Assembly: GCF_000717345.1 (NCBI RefSeq)
Contig: NZ_JNZA01000026.1
Span: 1-64,000 of the forward strand
Source of the DNA: Streptomyces lydicus
Lineage (GTDB): Bacteria; Actinomycetota; Actinomycetes; Streptomycetales; Streptomycetaceae
Length of the DNA stretch: 64,000 bases
Reading direction: 5' to 3'
Shown here piece after piece: positions 8,079 through 16,314 of this stretch (positions are counted from its first letter, which is position 1; the number at the start of each line of letters is the position of its first letter). The notes beneath the pieces are model-generated. The model saw nothing but the letters and a program-made list of their open reading frames with translations. It had not been told where the DNA came from and did no database searches. The position numbers were made by a program, and so were the translations under genes.

Positions 8079-9338
8079 TCACGGCCGTTGGAAGAGGACC
8101 TCGGGGTTGTCCGCCGTCGGCCCGTCCAGGACGGGCTCGGGCCGGCCGCGCAGGTGCCGGTCGAAGAAGGCGCCGACGTAGTCGCGGGTGATCTCCCCGG
8201 AGCGCTTGCCGGGGAGCGGGGCGGTGGGGTCGGTGACGCCGAGCTGAGCGCCCAGGACCGGGATGTCGATGAAGGTGAAGTGGCCGGCGTCGCGGACCGT
8301 CAGCCAGCGCTTCCAGCCGTCGAGGCGGCGCCAGTCGCGCAGCCAGGTGGTGTCCTCCGCCGTGGGGGCGTGGCCGTCGAGGGAGCCGAGCATCAGGAAC
8401 GGGCGGCCGTCGAGCCCGCCGGGCGGGACCGGTGCGAAGAAGGTGCCGTCCATGTTGACCCCGGCGCGGATCCGGCGGTCGGCCGCCATGGCGCTCGCCG
8501 CGCTGTTGCCGCCGATGGAGTGCCCGGCGACGCCGATCCGCCGCGGGTCGACGAGGCCCGCGTACCGGCGGGCCGGAGTGCCCTGGCCGAGCCCTGCTTC
8601 CGTGCTCGCGCCGGCTCCGCGCCCCGTCAGGGTGTCGAGGACGAAGCGGATGTCGGCGGCACGGCCGGTCGCCACCTTCGCCATCAGCTTTCTGGCGGTG
8701 CTCTCCGGGGCGCTCTCGACGGCCCGGCACGCCACACACGTCAGGGTGCGGCCCCCGGGGAACGTCGTGCCGAAGGATTCGTAGGCGTGGTCGAGCAGGG
8801 CCACGACATAGCCGCGTGAGGTGAGTTCCTCGGCGAGCAGGGACAGCGTGGCGCGGTTCAGCGTGAAGCCGGGGGAGAGCACCACCAGCGGGTGCCTGCC
8901 GCCGATCGGCCGGGCGCCGGTACGGGCATGGGTACGGGTGCCGGCGAGCACCTCGGGCGCCACCACGCCGGTGAGCTTGTCGCCCTCCAGGAGGAGCCGG
9001 GCCTCCTCGGTCGTCATGTAGGGCGCGCGGGCACCGCCCGTGCCCCGGTGCGCCGGGTAGTACAGCGACACCATCAGCTCACGGGCGCCCGCGGCGGGCA
9101 CCCAGGGGTCCCGGCGCTGCGGATCGGTGAGGTGCAGGGTGTCGCGTCCGACGGCGTACGGCCCGGTGGGCGCCGGAAGGGTGAGGCGGGTGGCGGTGGC
9201 GGACACCGCGGGAGCGACGGACACCGCGGCCGCGGCGGGCGGTGCGGGGGCGGCGACGGCGGTCGCGGCGAGCGGGAGGGGGAGCGCGGCGGCGAGGAGC
9301 AATGCGGCGGTTGCACACCGGAGTTGGGATCTCTTCAT
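8079..9338 (-). CDS. Secreted alpha/beta hydrolase, PAF-acetylhydrolase/lipase type
   Basis: A 419-residue protein with a Sec/Tat-like signal peptide (CATAALLLAAALPLPLAATAVA) and an alpha/beta-hydrolase fold. The nucleophile elbow is G-H-S-I-G-G, an Asp follows in LGSLDGH and a catalytic His in DAGHFTF. The oxyanion strand is HPLVVLSPGF. The family resembles platelet-activating-factor acetylhydrolase type II and Streptomyces secreted lipases, which cut short acyl esters. I chose the ATG at 9338 because it gives a clean signal peptide; upstream in-frame sequence is open but lacks a signal. A Cys pair (CVAC) lies in the cap region. Transcribed alone, toward the FBP gene. Confidence 0.82.
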   Translation of the reverse strand: MKRSQLRCATAALLLAAALPLPLAATAVAAPAPPAAAAVSVAPAVSATATRLTLPAPTGPYAVGRDTLHLTDPQRRDPWVPAAGARELMVSLYYPAHRGTGGARAPYMTTEEARLLLEGDKLTGVVAPEVLAGTRTHARTGARPIGGRHPLVVLSPGFTLNRATLSLLAEELTSRGYVVALLDHAYESFGTTFPGGRTLTCVACRAVESAPESTARKLMAKVATGRAADIRFVLDTLTGRGAGASTEAGLGQGTPARRYAGLVDPRRIGVAGHSIGGNSAASAMAADRRIRAGVNMDGTFFAPVPPGGLDGRPFLMLGSLDGHAPTAEDTTWLRDWRRLDGWKRWLTVRDAGHFTFIDIPVLGAQLGVTDPTAPLPGKRSGEITRDYVGAFFDRHLRGRPEPVLDGPTADNPEVLFQRP

Positions 9339-9445
9339 GGCTCCGAGCGTAGGCAGGCGGCGGGGCCGCCCGGTACTGACGAAGGTCAGGTACGGGCACC
9401 GCCCGGCCGGCACCTTCGGCAGATACCGCCGCACCCCTCCCGCCC

Positions 9446-10270
9446 TCAGAGCCCGTGCTTCGCCAGGAAGGTCTCGATCAGGCCCTGCCACTCCTCCGGG
9501 CGCTCGACCATCGGCAGGTGGCCGGTGGCGGTCTCCGCGTATTCGGCGCCGGGGATGTGCTCGGCCAGATAGCGGGAGTGGTCCGGGTGCAGCAGCTCGT
9601 CCCGGGTGGTCGCGATGACCAGAGTGGGGACGGAGATGCCGGCGAGGTCGCCGGTGGTGTCCACCCTGCCGACGAGCGCGGCCTGTTCGGCGGCGCCGGC
9701 GGGCCGCCGGGCGGGGTCCGGGTCCAGTGCGGCGGCCTGCTCCGCCGGCGACATGGCGTTGAAGTACTCGGGCGAGAAGGCGCTGAGGACGCCGGCCTGG
9801 GCGAAGCCGGTGTAGTCGCCGCGGGCCAGCAGCCGCAGCCACAGGTCGAGCCAGACCCGGGTGCGGGCGTCCGCCTTGGCGAGGCCGGCGGTGAGGACCA
9901 GGCCCCGTACGCGTGCGGGGTGGCGGGCGGCGGCGCGTACGGCGACGGCGGTGCCCATGGAGTAGCCGACCACGGTGAAGGTCTCCAGGCCGGCCGAGAC
10001 GGCCTCGGCGACCATGGCGTCGGTCAGCGCGTCCAGCTCCAACGGGCCGGTGGCGCGTGGGGTTTCGCCCGAGCCGGGGTAGTCGGGCGCCACCCCCCGA
10101 TGGCCGGACGCCGCCAGCGCGGGCAGCAGGGCACCGTAGTTGCTCTCGACGCTGCCGGTGGCCCCGTGGGCCAGCAGCAGGCCGGGGCCCGCCGGATCAC
10201 CGGCGACCGTGGTGGACAGGGGCGGGAGCGGGGCGGCAACGGGCGCGGGGCCCGCGGGAATCTGCGTCAT
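9446..10270 (-). CDS. Alpha/beta hydrolase under MerR control
   Basis: A 274-residue cytosolic alpha/beta hydrolase: oxyanion strand GLLLAHGATGS, nucleophile elbow V-V-G-Y-S-M-G, Asp in TTRDELLHPDHS and His in TGHLPMVERP. It resembles the 3-oxoadipate enol-lactonase/haloperoxidase-like subgroup; the substrate is unknown. The gene diverges from a MerR regulator, and its start codon sits at the predicted transcription start of a MerR-type promoter, so the mRNA may be leaderless. A longer in-frame GTG start at 10309 would run through the operator and is rejected. Confidence 0.82.
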   Translation of the reverse strand: MTQIPAGPAPVAAPLPPLSTTVAGDPAGPGLLLAHGATGSVESNYGALLPALAASGHRGVAPDYPGSGETPRATGPLELDALTDAMVAEAVSAGLETFTVVGYSMGTAVAVRAAARHPARVRGLVLTAGLAKADARTRVWLDLWLRLLARGDYTGFAQAGVLSAFSPEYFNAMSPAEQAAALDPDPARRPAGAAEQAALVGRVDTTGDLAGISVPTLVIATTRDELLHPDHSRYLAEHIPGAEYAETATGHLPMVERPEEWQGLIETFLAKHGL

Positions 10271-10277
10271 GGGGAAG

Positions 10278-10309
10278 AGGTTGCAGCTTGACACCGGTGT
10301 GAAGGTCAA
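10278..10309 (-). promoter_or_regulatory. MerR-type promoter/operator for the hydrolase
   Basis: Read leftward, -35 TTGACC (10309-10304) and a -10-like CAACCT (10283-10278) are separated by 20 bp, the overlong spacer typical of MerR activation. Between them lies a near-perfect dyad CTTCACACCGGTGTCAAG (10304-10287). The expected transcript start is at or next to the hydrolase ATG (10270). Confidence 0.72.
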
Positions 10310-10343
10310 ACCGGCCCGGGACGCGGGGCCGGGAGAGGGGTGG

Positions 10344-10748
10344 ATGCGGATGCGGATCGGTGAGCTGGCGCGGCGTACGGGGGTCAGTACGCGGGTGTTG
10401 CGCTACTACGAGCAGCGGGGCCTGCTGGGGGCGGAGCGGGACGCGAACGGGTACCGGCGGTACGACGGCGAGGCTGCGGTCGAGGTCGTGGCGCGGATCC
10501 GGGAGCTGCTCGCCACCGGGCTGAACACCGACGACATCCGCGAGCTGCTGCCCTGCGCCCAGGGCGGGCCGGCCCTGACGCCGTGTGCGCTGTCGAGCGG
10601 CATCGTCGAACGGAAAATGGTCCAACTCGACCACGAAATGGCGGAGTTGGCCCGGCGGCGGGCCGCGCTCGGAGCGTATGTGCAGGTCATGCAGGAGCGC
10701 CGGACGCAGGACGAGGCGCTGGCGGCACTGGCGCTGCGCGCGGGCTGA
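10344..10748 (+). CDS. MerR-family transcriptional regulator
   Basis: 134 residues. The N-terminal winged helix begins MRIGELARRTGVSTRVLRYY, followed by the coiled-coil dimer helix with two Cys (LLPCAQGG and LTPCAL) that could sense thiol or metal stress. The ATG at 10344 follows GGGAGAGGGG; a second ATG at 10350 is equally in frame. It is divergent from an alpha/beta hydrolase, and the intergenic dyad has the overlong promoter spacer that MerR proteins untwist. Local activation of the hydrolase, and probably autoregulation, is the natural reading. The inducer is unknown. Confidence 0.88.
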   Translation: MRMRIGELARRTGVSTRVLRYYEQRGLLGAERDANGYRRYDGEAAVEVVARIRELLATGLNTDDIRELLPCAQGGPALTPCALSSGIVERKMVQLDHEMAELARRRAALGAYVQVMQERRTQDEALAALALRAG

Positions 10749-10885
10749 GGGGGCAGCGGGCGCGTCGGGGGCGGGCCGGCCGAAAGGCAGGCAAGCTACT
10801 CGTGTGTTCCGCTTGCCACAAGCCACCCACCGGACAGATCCTCGTGTGCACGCCTCGGGGGAGGGGCGAGAGGCAGGGGGCTGAT

Positions 10886-11728
10886 GTGCTGAGAGTGCAC
10901 TTCACGGCGCGGGATCTGACGCGCACTCGGGTCGCCGACGGGGCCGACCCGCTCTGGGAGACGGTGCTGAGCCTGCACAGTCTGCGGGAGTGCCGGGCCG
11001 AGCCGGCGCTGGCGTCCTGGCGGCAGCACGCGGTACGGCACGGCCCGGGCCCGCTGCGGACCCTGCTGCCGCTGGTGCCCAAGCACGGCTACTTTCCGGA
11101 TTTCCTCACCCCGTTCGCGGCGCTGGACGGTGTGGAGCCCGGCCTGGAAGCCGTCATGAGCACCCCGCGCAGCCGGCTCCGGACCGAGCTGACGCTGCTG
11201 TCGGGGCACCGGGCGCTGCCGGGCTGGGTGCGCGGGATCGGGGAGGGGGAGCCGGCCGCCCTGCGCCACCTCGCGCGGAGCCTGCGGACGTACCACCATC
11301 TGGCCATCGCGCCGAGCTGGCCGCGGATCGCCGGGCGGGTCGGCGCGGACCGGGCGTTGCGGGCGCATGCGCTCGGGCAGTCGGGGGCGGAGGCGATGCT
11401 GCGGACGTTCGGCCCGGTGATGCGGTGGCGGCCACCGGTGCTGGAGGTCGACTACCCCGTGGAGCGGGAGCTGTTCCTGCAGGGCCGGGGGCTGGTCCTG
11501 GTCCCCTCGTACTTCTGCCGGGACGAACCGGTGGCGCTGGTGGACGACGCGCTGCCGCCGGTACTGGTCTATCCGGCGGCCGGGGCGGGGAGCCCGGCCG
11601 CCGGCACGTCCCGCACCGCCACGGCCGAAGGGCCCCGCTTCCGGTTCTCCGGAAGCGAGGCCCTCAGGGACGTACCGTCGCTGATCGGTGCCCGGGCCGC
11701 GGCCCGGCCCGCCGGCAGGCGCCGGTGA
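10886..11728 (+). CDS. DUF5937/ArsR-like regulator lacking its HTH domain
   Basis: 280 residues beginning LRVHFTARDLTRTRV, the usual start of Streptomyces DUF5937 proteins annotated as ArsR-family regulators. The conserved body is intact (GYFPDFLTP, LEAVMSTPRSRLRTE, GRGLVLVPSYFC, LPPVLVYP). Full-length relatives continue after the PVLVYP strand into a winged-helix domain of ~80 residues. Here that is replaced by an Ala/Gly/Arg-rich tail ending seven bases before the convergent sdhB stop. The GTG at 10886 has GGCAGGGGG upstream. It may be a decayed regulator or a ligand-binding partner without its own DNA contact. Confidence 0.7.
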   Translation: MLRVHFTARDLTRTRVADGADPLWETVLSLHSLRECRAEPALASWRQHAVRHGPGPLRTLLPLVPKHGYFPDFLTPFAALDGVEPGLEAVMSTPRSRLRTELTLLSGHRALPGWVRGIGEGEPAALRHLARSLRTYHHLAIAPSWPRIAGRVGADRALRAHALGQSGAEAMLRTFGPVMRWRPPVLEVDYPVERELFLQGRGLVLVPSYFCRDEPVALVDDALPPVLVYPAAGAGSPAAGTSRTATAEGPRFRFSGSEALRDVPSLIGARAAARPAGRRR

Positions 11729-11734
11729 CGGCGG

Positions 11735-12511
11735 TCAGAAGCGCCGGGTGATCAGCGCTCGCTTGACCTCCTGGATCGCCTTGGTGACCTCGATACCGCG
11801 CGGGCAGGCGTCCGTGCAGTTGAACGTGGTCCGGCAGCGCCAGACGCCGTCCTTGTCGTTGAGGATCTCCAGGCGCTGCTCGCCACCCTCGTCACGGCTG
11901 TCGAAGATGAAGCGGTGCGCGTTGACGATCGCCGCCGGGCCGAAGTACTGGCCGTCGTTCCAGAACACCGGGCACGAGGACGTGCAGGCGGCGCACAGGA
12001 TGCACTTGGTGGTGTCGTCGAAGCGCTCGCGGTCCTCGGCGGACTGCAGACGCTCACGGGTGGGCTCGTTGCCGGTCGTGATCAGGAACGGCATCACGTC
12101 GCGGTACGCCTGGAAGAAGGGCTCCATGTCGACGACAAGGTCCTTCATCACGGTCAGGCCCTTTATGGCCTCGACGGTGATCGGCTTCTCCGGGTTGATG
12201 TCCTTGATCAGCGTCTTGCAGGCAAGCCGGTTGCGGCCGTTGATCCGCATGGCGTCCGAGCCGCAGATGCCGTGGGCGCAGGAGCGGCGGAAGGTCAGCG
12301 AACCGTCCAGCTCCCACTTGATCTTGTGGAGGGCGTCCAGGACGCGCTCCTTGGGGTCGATCTCCAGCTGGAAGTCCTGCCAGCTGGCCTCCTCGGAGAC
12401 CTCCGGGTTGAACCGGCGGATCCGGAAGGTGACCGTGATGTAGGGGGAGTCGGCGAAACCGGGCTCGGGCGCGCCGGCCTCGTCCGCCTTTTCCAGGGTC
12501 GGGGTTGCCAT
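11735..12511 (-). CDS. sdhB: Succinate dehydrogenase iron-sulfur subunit
   Basis: 258 residues. It has the N-terminal plant-type ferredoxin site (CAHGICGSD, then CKTL) for the [2Fe-2S] cluster and two C-terminal cysteine groups (CILCAACTSSCP and CRTTFNCTDACPRGI) for the [4Fe-4S] and [3Fe-4S] clusters. It passes electrons from the SdhA flavin to quinone at the membrane anchor (complex II, TCA cycle). The sdhA stop TGA and sdhB ATG share one base, so the pair is translationally coupled. Last gene of the leftward sdhC-D-A-B operon. Confidence 0.97.
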   Translation of the reverse strand: MATPTLEKADEAGAPEPGFADSPYITVTFRIRRFNPEVSEEASWQDFQLEIDPKERVLDALHKIKWELDGSLTFRRSCAHGICGSDAMRINGRNRLACKTLIKDINPEKPITVEAIKGLTVMKDLVVDMEPFFQAYRDVMPFLITTGNEPTRERLQSAEDRERFDDTTKCILCAACTSSCPVFWNDGQYFGPAAIVNAHRFIFDSRDEGGEQRLEILNDKDGVWRCRTTFNCTDACPRGIEVTKAIQEVKRALITRRF

Positions 12512-14265
12512 CAGTACTTACGCTCCATCGGCTGGTAGCGGGTCTGCACGACCGGCTTGTAGTCGAGACGGATCGACTCGGTGCCGTCTGCGCCCACCTC
12601 GCGGTACGCCATGGTGTGCCGCATGAAGTTGACGTCGTCGCGGTTGGGGTAGTCCTCGCGGTAGTGACCGCCGCGGGACTCCTTGCGGGCCAGCGCGGAG
12701 ACCGCCATGACCTCGGCCAGGTCGAGCAGGTTGCCCAGCTCGATGGCCTCCAGCAGGTCGGTGTTGAACCGCTTGCCCTTGTCCTGGATGGCCACGTTCC
12801 GGTAGCGCTCGCGCAGCTCGCCGATCTTCTCGACCGCGGTCTTGATCGTCTGCTCGGTGCGGAACACCATCACGTTGGCGTCCATGCACTCCTGGAGCTC
12901 CTTGCGGATCTCGGTGACCCGCTCGCTGCCGGTGGAGTTGCGCAGCCGCTCGACCTGCTCGACGACCTGCTCCGCGGGGTTCTCGGGCAGCTCGACGAAG
13001 TCGGCCGTGGAGGAGTACTCCGCCGCCGCGATGCCGGCCCGGCGGCCGAACACGTTGATGTCCAGCAGCGAGTTGGTGCCCAGGCGGTTGGCGCCGTGCA
13101 CGGAGACGCAGGCGACCTCGCCGGCCGCGTACAGGCCCGGCACGACGGTGGTGTTGTCCGCCAGGACCTCACCCTCGACGTTGGTCGGGATGCCGCCCAT
13201 GGCGTAGTGCGCGGTCGGCTGGATCGGGATCGGGTCCGTGTAGGGCTCGATACCGAGGTACGTGCGCGCGAACTCGGTGATGTCCGGGAGCTTGGCGTCC
13301 AGCTGCTCCGGCGGCAGGTGGGTGAGGTCCAGGTAGACGTGGTCGCCCTCGGGACCGCAGCCGCGGCCCTCGCGGATCTCCGTGTAGATGGAGCGCGAGA
13401 CGACGTCACGCGAGGCGAGGTCCTTCATGACGGGCGCGTACTTCTCCATGAAGCGCTCGCCGTCCTTGTTGCGGAGGATGCCGCCCTCACCACGGGCGCC
13501 CTCCGTCAGCAGGATGCCCATCCGCCAGATGCCGGTCGGGTGGAACTGGAAGAACTCCATGTCCTCCAGCGGCAGCCCGCGGCGGTAGGCGGCGGCCTGG
13601 CCGTCACCGGTCAGGGTGTGCGCGTTGGAGGTCACCTTGAAGAACTTGCCGGTGCCGCCGGAGGCAAAGACGATCGACTTCGCCTGGAAGACGTGCACCT
13701 CGCCGGTGGCCAGCTCGTACGCGACGACGCCCGCGGACTTCTTGACGCCGTCGACGTCCTGGAGCAGCAGGTCGAGCACGTAGAACTCGTTGAAGAACTC
13801 CACGCCCTCCTTGACGCAGTTCTGGTACAGCGTCTGGAGGATCATGTGGCCGGTGCGGTCCGAGGCGTAGCAGGACCGGCGGACCGGGGCCTCACCGTGG
13901 TTACGGGAGTGACCGCCGAAGCGGCGCTGGTCGATCTTGCCCTCGGGCGTGCGGTTGAACGGCAGGCCCATCTTCTCCAGGTCGAGGACCGAGTCGATGG
14001 CCTCCTTCGCGAGGATCTCGGCGGCGTCCTGGTCGACCAGGTAGTCACCGCCCTTGATCGTGTCGAAGGTGTGCCACTCCCAGTTGTCGTCCTCGACGTT
14101 CGCGAGGGCGGCGGCCATACCGCCCTGGGCGGCGCCGGTGTGGGAGCGGGTCGGGTAGAGCTTCGTCAGGACCGCGGTGCGGCTGCGCTTGGTCGACTCG
14201 ATGGCCGCACGCATGCCCGCGCCGCCGGCGCCGACGATGACGGTGTCGTACTTGTGGATCTTCAT
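12511..14265 (-). CDS. sdhA: Succinate dehydrogenase flavoprotein subunit
   Basis: 584 residues. An N-terminal FAD dinucleotide fold ([15 protein letters not shown]), the flavin-attachment region with [10 protein letters not shown] (His for covalent FAD), substrate-site residues in HPTGI and RGEGG, and the active-site Arg region ([15 protein letters not shown]) are all present. It oxidises succinate to fumarate on the cytosolic face. The ATG at 14265 gives the standard family start [12 protein letters not shown]; the frame continues upstream through sdhD but has no reason to be translated. The length matches actinobacterial SdhA. Confidence 0.97.
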   Translation of the reverse strand: MKIHKYDTVIVGAGGAGMRAAIESTKRSRTAVLTKLYPTRSHTGAAQGGMAAALANVEDDNWEWHTFDTIKGGDYLVDQDAAEILAKEAIDSVLDLEKMGLPFNRTPEGKIDQRRFGGHSRNHGEAPVRRSCYASDRTGHMILQTLYQNCVKEGVEFFNEFYVLDLLLQDVDGVKKSAGVVAYELATGEVHVFQAKSIVFASGGTGKFFKVTSNAHTLTGDGQAAAYRRGLPLEDMEFFQFHPTGIWRMGILLTEGARGEGGILRNKDGERFMEKYAPVMKDLASRDVVSRSIYTEIREGRGCGPEGDHVYLDLTHLPPEQLDAKLPDITEFARTYLGIEPYTDPIPIQPTAHYAMGGIPTNVEGEVLADNTTVVPGLYAAGEVACVSVHGANRLGTNSLLDINVFGRRAGIAAAEYSSTADFVELPENPAEQVVEQVERLRNSTGSERVTEIRKELQECMDANVMVFRTEQTIKTAVEKIGELRERYRNVAIQDKGKRFNTDLLEAIELGNLLDLAEVMAVSALARKESRGGHYREDYPNRDDVNFMRHTMAYREVGADGTESIRLDYKPVVQTRYQPMERKY

Positions 14266-14285
14266 GGTTCCAGTCAGCCCCGGCT

Positions 14286-14771
14286 TCAGGAGATGTTCGG
14301 GTCGAAGGTGAAGATCACCAGCGTGCCCAGAAGGACGGTGAACACCGTCGCGGTGTACAGCAGCATCTTCAGCCAGAAGCGGGTGTTGTCCCGCTGCGCG
14401 TAGTCGTTGATGACGGTGCGCAGGCCGTTGGCGCCGTGCAGCATGGCCAGCCACAGCATCGCCAGGTCCCAGACCTGCCAGAAGGGCGAGGCCCAGCGGC
14501 CGGCGACGAACGCGAAGCCGATCTTGGACACGCCGCCGTCGAGGACCAGCTGGATCAGCAGGTGACCCAGGACCAGGACGACCAGCACGATGCCGGACAG
14601 CCGCATGAACAGCCATGCCTGCATCTCGAAGTTGCCACGGGACGCGCGCCCGGACTTCGCGGTGCGCTTGCGCGGGGCCTCGATGACCGGCGCCGGGTTG
14701 TCGACGTCGTAGAGCGACACGTGGTCGGTCGCGCCCGTCGCGGTGGCTGCGGGGGTGGTTTCAGCGGACAT
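14286..14771 (-). CDS. sdhD: Succinate dehydrogenase hydrophobic membrane anchor subunit
   Basis: 161 residues with an N-terminal hydrophilic extension of ~45 residues and three membrane helices (about 53-75, 95-115, 132-152). The heme/quinone-site pattern [15 protein letters not shown] has the conserved His and Asp of SdhD. It anchors SdhA/SdhB and helps form the quinone site. It lies 6 bp after sdhC and 20 bp before sdhA on the transcript. Confidence 0.93.
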   Translation of the reverse strand: MSAETTPAATATGATDHVSLYDVDNPAPVIEAPRKRTAKSGRASRGNFEMQAWLFMRLSGIVLVVLVLGHLLIQLVLDGGVSKIGFAFVAGRWASPFWQVWDLAMLWLAMLHGANGLRTVINDYAQRDNTRFWLKMLLYTATVFTVLLGTLVIFTFDPNIS

Positions 14772-14777
14772 CTTGCG

Positions 14778-15158
14778 TCAGCTCCCGAACAGCGTGCGCA
14801 GGGTGTGCTGCAGCACGGGGTAGAAGGCACCGGCCATCAGCACGACCCAGACACCGACAACGGTCCACAGCATCTGCTTCTGATACTTCGGGCCCTTCGC
14901 CCAGAAGTCCACGGCGACGACCCGCAGGCCGTTGAGCGCGTGGAAGAGGATGGCGGCCACCAGGCCGTACTCCATCACGTTGACGATAGGCGTCTTGTAG
15001 GTCGCAACGACGTTGTCGTACGCCTCGGGGGAGACGCGTACGAGAGCGGTGTCGAGGACGTGAACGAACAGGAAGAAGAAGATGAGGACGCCGGTGACTC
15101 GATGAGCCACCCAGGACCACATGCCTTCCCGGCCGCGGTACAGCGTTCCAGCCGGCAC
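14778..15158 (-). CDS. sdhC: Succinate dehydrogenase cytochrome b556 subunit
   Basis: 126 residues with three membrane helices. It begins MPAGTLYRGREGMWSWVAHR and carries the family Ser/His pattern HRVTGVLIFFFLFVHVLDTAL and, in helix 2, LFHALNGLRVV, whose His is a likely heme b ligand. First gene of the operon; about 225 bp separate it from the UraD-like gene, and that gap should hold the operon promoter (see 15159-15383). Confidence 0.93.
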   Translation of the reverse strand: MPAGTLYRGREGMWSWVAHRVTGVLIFFFLFVHVLDTALVRVSPEAYDNVVATYKTPIVNVMEYGLVAAILFHALNGLRVVAVDFWAKGPKYQKQMLWTVVGVWVVLMAGAFYPVLQHTLRTLFGS

Positions 15159-15383
15159 GGAAGAACCCTCCGGGAGCGGGGACTAGGGCCGCGCCGGCTT
15201 CTCTGTCGGTCGGGCCCGGCCGGGTACGGTCCACCGGCCGCTCGTCATCGTATCGACGAGCTGTCGGTTCCTCGCGCGGGGGTCCTTAGGTGTGATCAAA
15301 CAGCCACCAACGGGCTATCACACGAGGATGAAACGGAACTGTGCGGAGCTATCGGGCAATACGGCCACCGTGCGGCCTTCGGC
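15159..15383 (-). other. Intergenic region upstream of sdh operon
   Basis: About 225 bp without a gene, between sdhC and the UraD-like stop. It must contain the leftward sdh promoter. I see an AT-richer patch at 15285-15350 but no convincing -35/-10 pair. Confidence 0.4.
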
Positions 15384-15821
15384 TCAGGGCCCCGGGGCCA
15401 GAAGCCGGGCCAGCCGGCCGCGGGCCAGCCGGCGCAGTTCGTCCGCCGCGACCGCCCGTTCCTCCTCCGGTTCGTTGCCCAGCCGGGTGCGGATGCCGGA
15501 CAGCACCTGGTCGAGCAGTTCGTCGTCGCGGTAGCCGTCCAGGCAGATGACGAAGACATGGCGGAAGCGCCGCTCGTACTCGGCGTGTGCCGCGCGCAGC
15601 GCCGTGTGGGCCGCGAGCGTGGCCGGGCCGCGGGCGCCGGCCAGCGGCAGCGGGGAGAGCGACTCCCCGGCGAGCGCCTCGTCCAGCTCGGCCGCCGTCA
15701 GGTCGTAACACGCCTCGTCGGAGGCGGCGAGCAGGGAGTCCGCGTCGGGGTACGGGCGGTGCGCGGCCACCCGCTCCGCCCAGCGGGGGCTGCCGCAGCA
15801 AAGGAGGAGTGCGGAGCGCAC
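15384..15821 (-). CDS. UraD-like (OHCU decarboxylase family) protein, start uncertain
   Basis: At least 145 residues matching the helical OHCU-decarboxylase fold: CCGSPRWAERVAAHRPYPD, the AHAEYERRFRHVFVIC block and the end RLGNEPEEERAVAADELRRLA. True enzymes decarboxylate the urate-derived ureidoimidazoline in allantoin formation. Here the expected HP-x-IG motif with the catalytic His is replaced (EALAGESLSPLPL), so this is probably a paralogue with another role. Family-like sequence (LVRFNALGHEEV) continues in frame upstream of the GTG at 15821 to about 15863, but no ATG or GTG is available there. The real start may be non-AUG, or a frameshift may separate it from the GTG at 15921. Confidence 0.6.
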   Translation of the reverse strand: MRSALLLCCGSPRWAERVAAHRPYPDADSLLAASDEACYDLTAAELDEALAGESLSPLPLAGARGPATLAAHTALRAAHAEYERRFRHVFVICLDGYRDDELLDQVLSGIRTRLGNEPEEERAVAADELRRLARGRLARLLAPGP

Positions 15822-16314
15822 CTCCTCGTGGCCGAGGGCGTTGAAGCGGACCAGGCCGAGGCCCTCGGGGCGGGGCCCCGGCAGGGCGGCGCCGGGGGCC
15901 TGCGAAGGTATGCCGCACCACGGGGGCTGCGGCGGACGCAGCGTCGTCGGCCTGGCGGCCGGAGTGTCACCGGACAGCGTGGGCTCCTCGGACGGATGCG
16001 AAGGGATCTTTTCGACGGGTGCGGGACGGGCGGCTGACGGAAGCTGGGGTAAGCGGACCGGACCGGGACGTGTGAGGAAGCGGCGGCGGGTGTGGCGGTG
16101 GTGCGAGTGGCACGACGGCCCGGCGGTATCCGGCGGTTCCAGGAGAGCCCTGGGAAAGGGGTGACGTACAGAGACGCCACGCTAACGACGCTTGTCGACC
16201 ATTGTCCGACGGCTGCGCGAATTTCACCCGGATGAGAGAGCTTTCGCGCGGTCGGTGGACGACCGGATCCGCACACCTGGCAATGCCTTCGCCCCGAAAA
16301 GTGAGGATTGCACG

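Noticed and set aside
12505..14403. Very long plus-strand frame across sdhA
   Set aside because: It is the mirror of a highly conserved enzyme gene in GC-rich DNA; its Val/Arg/Leu/Asp-rich product has no recognisable motif.
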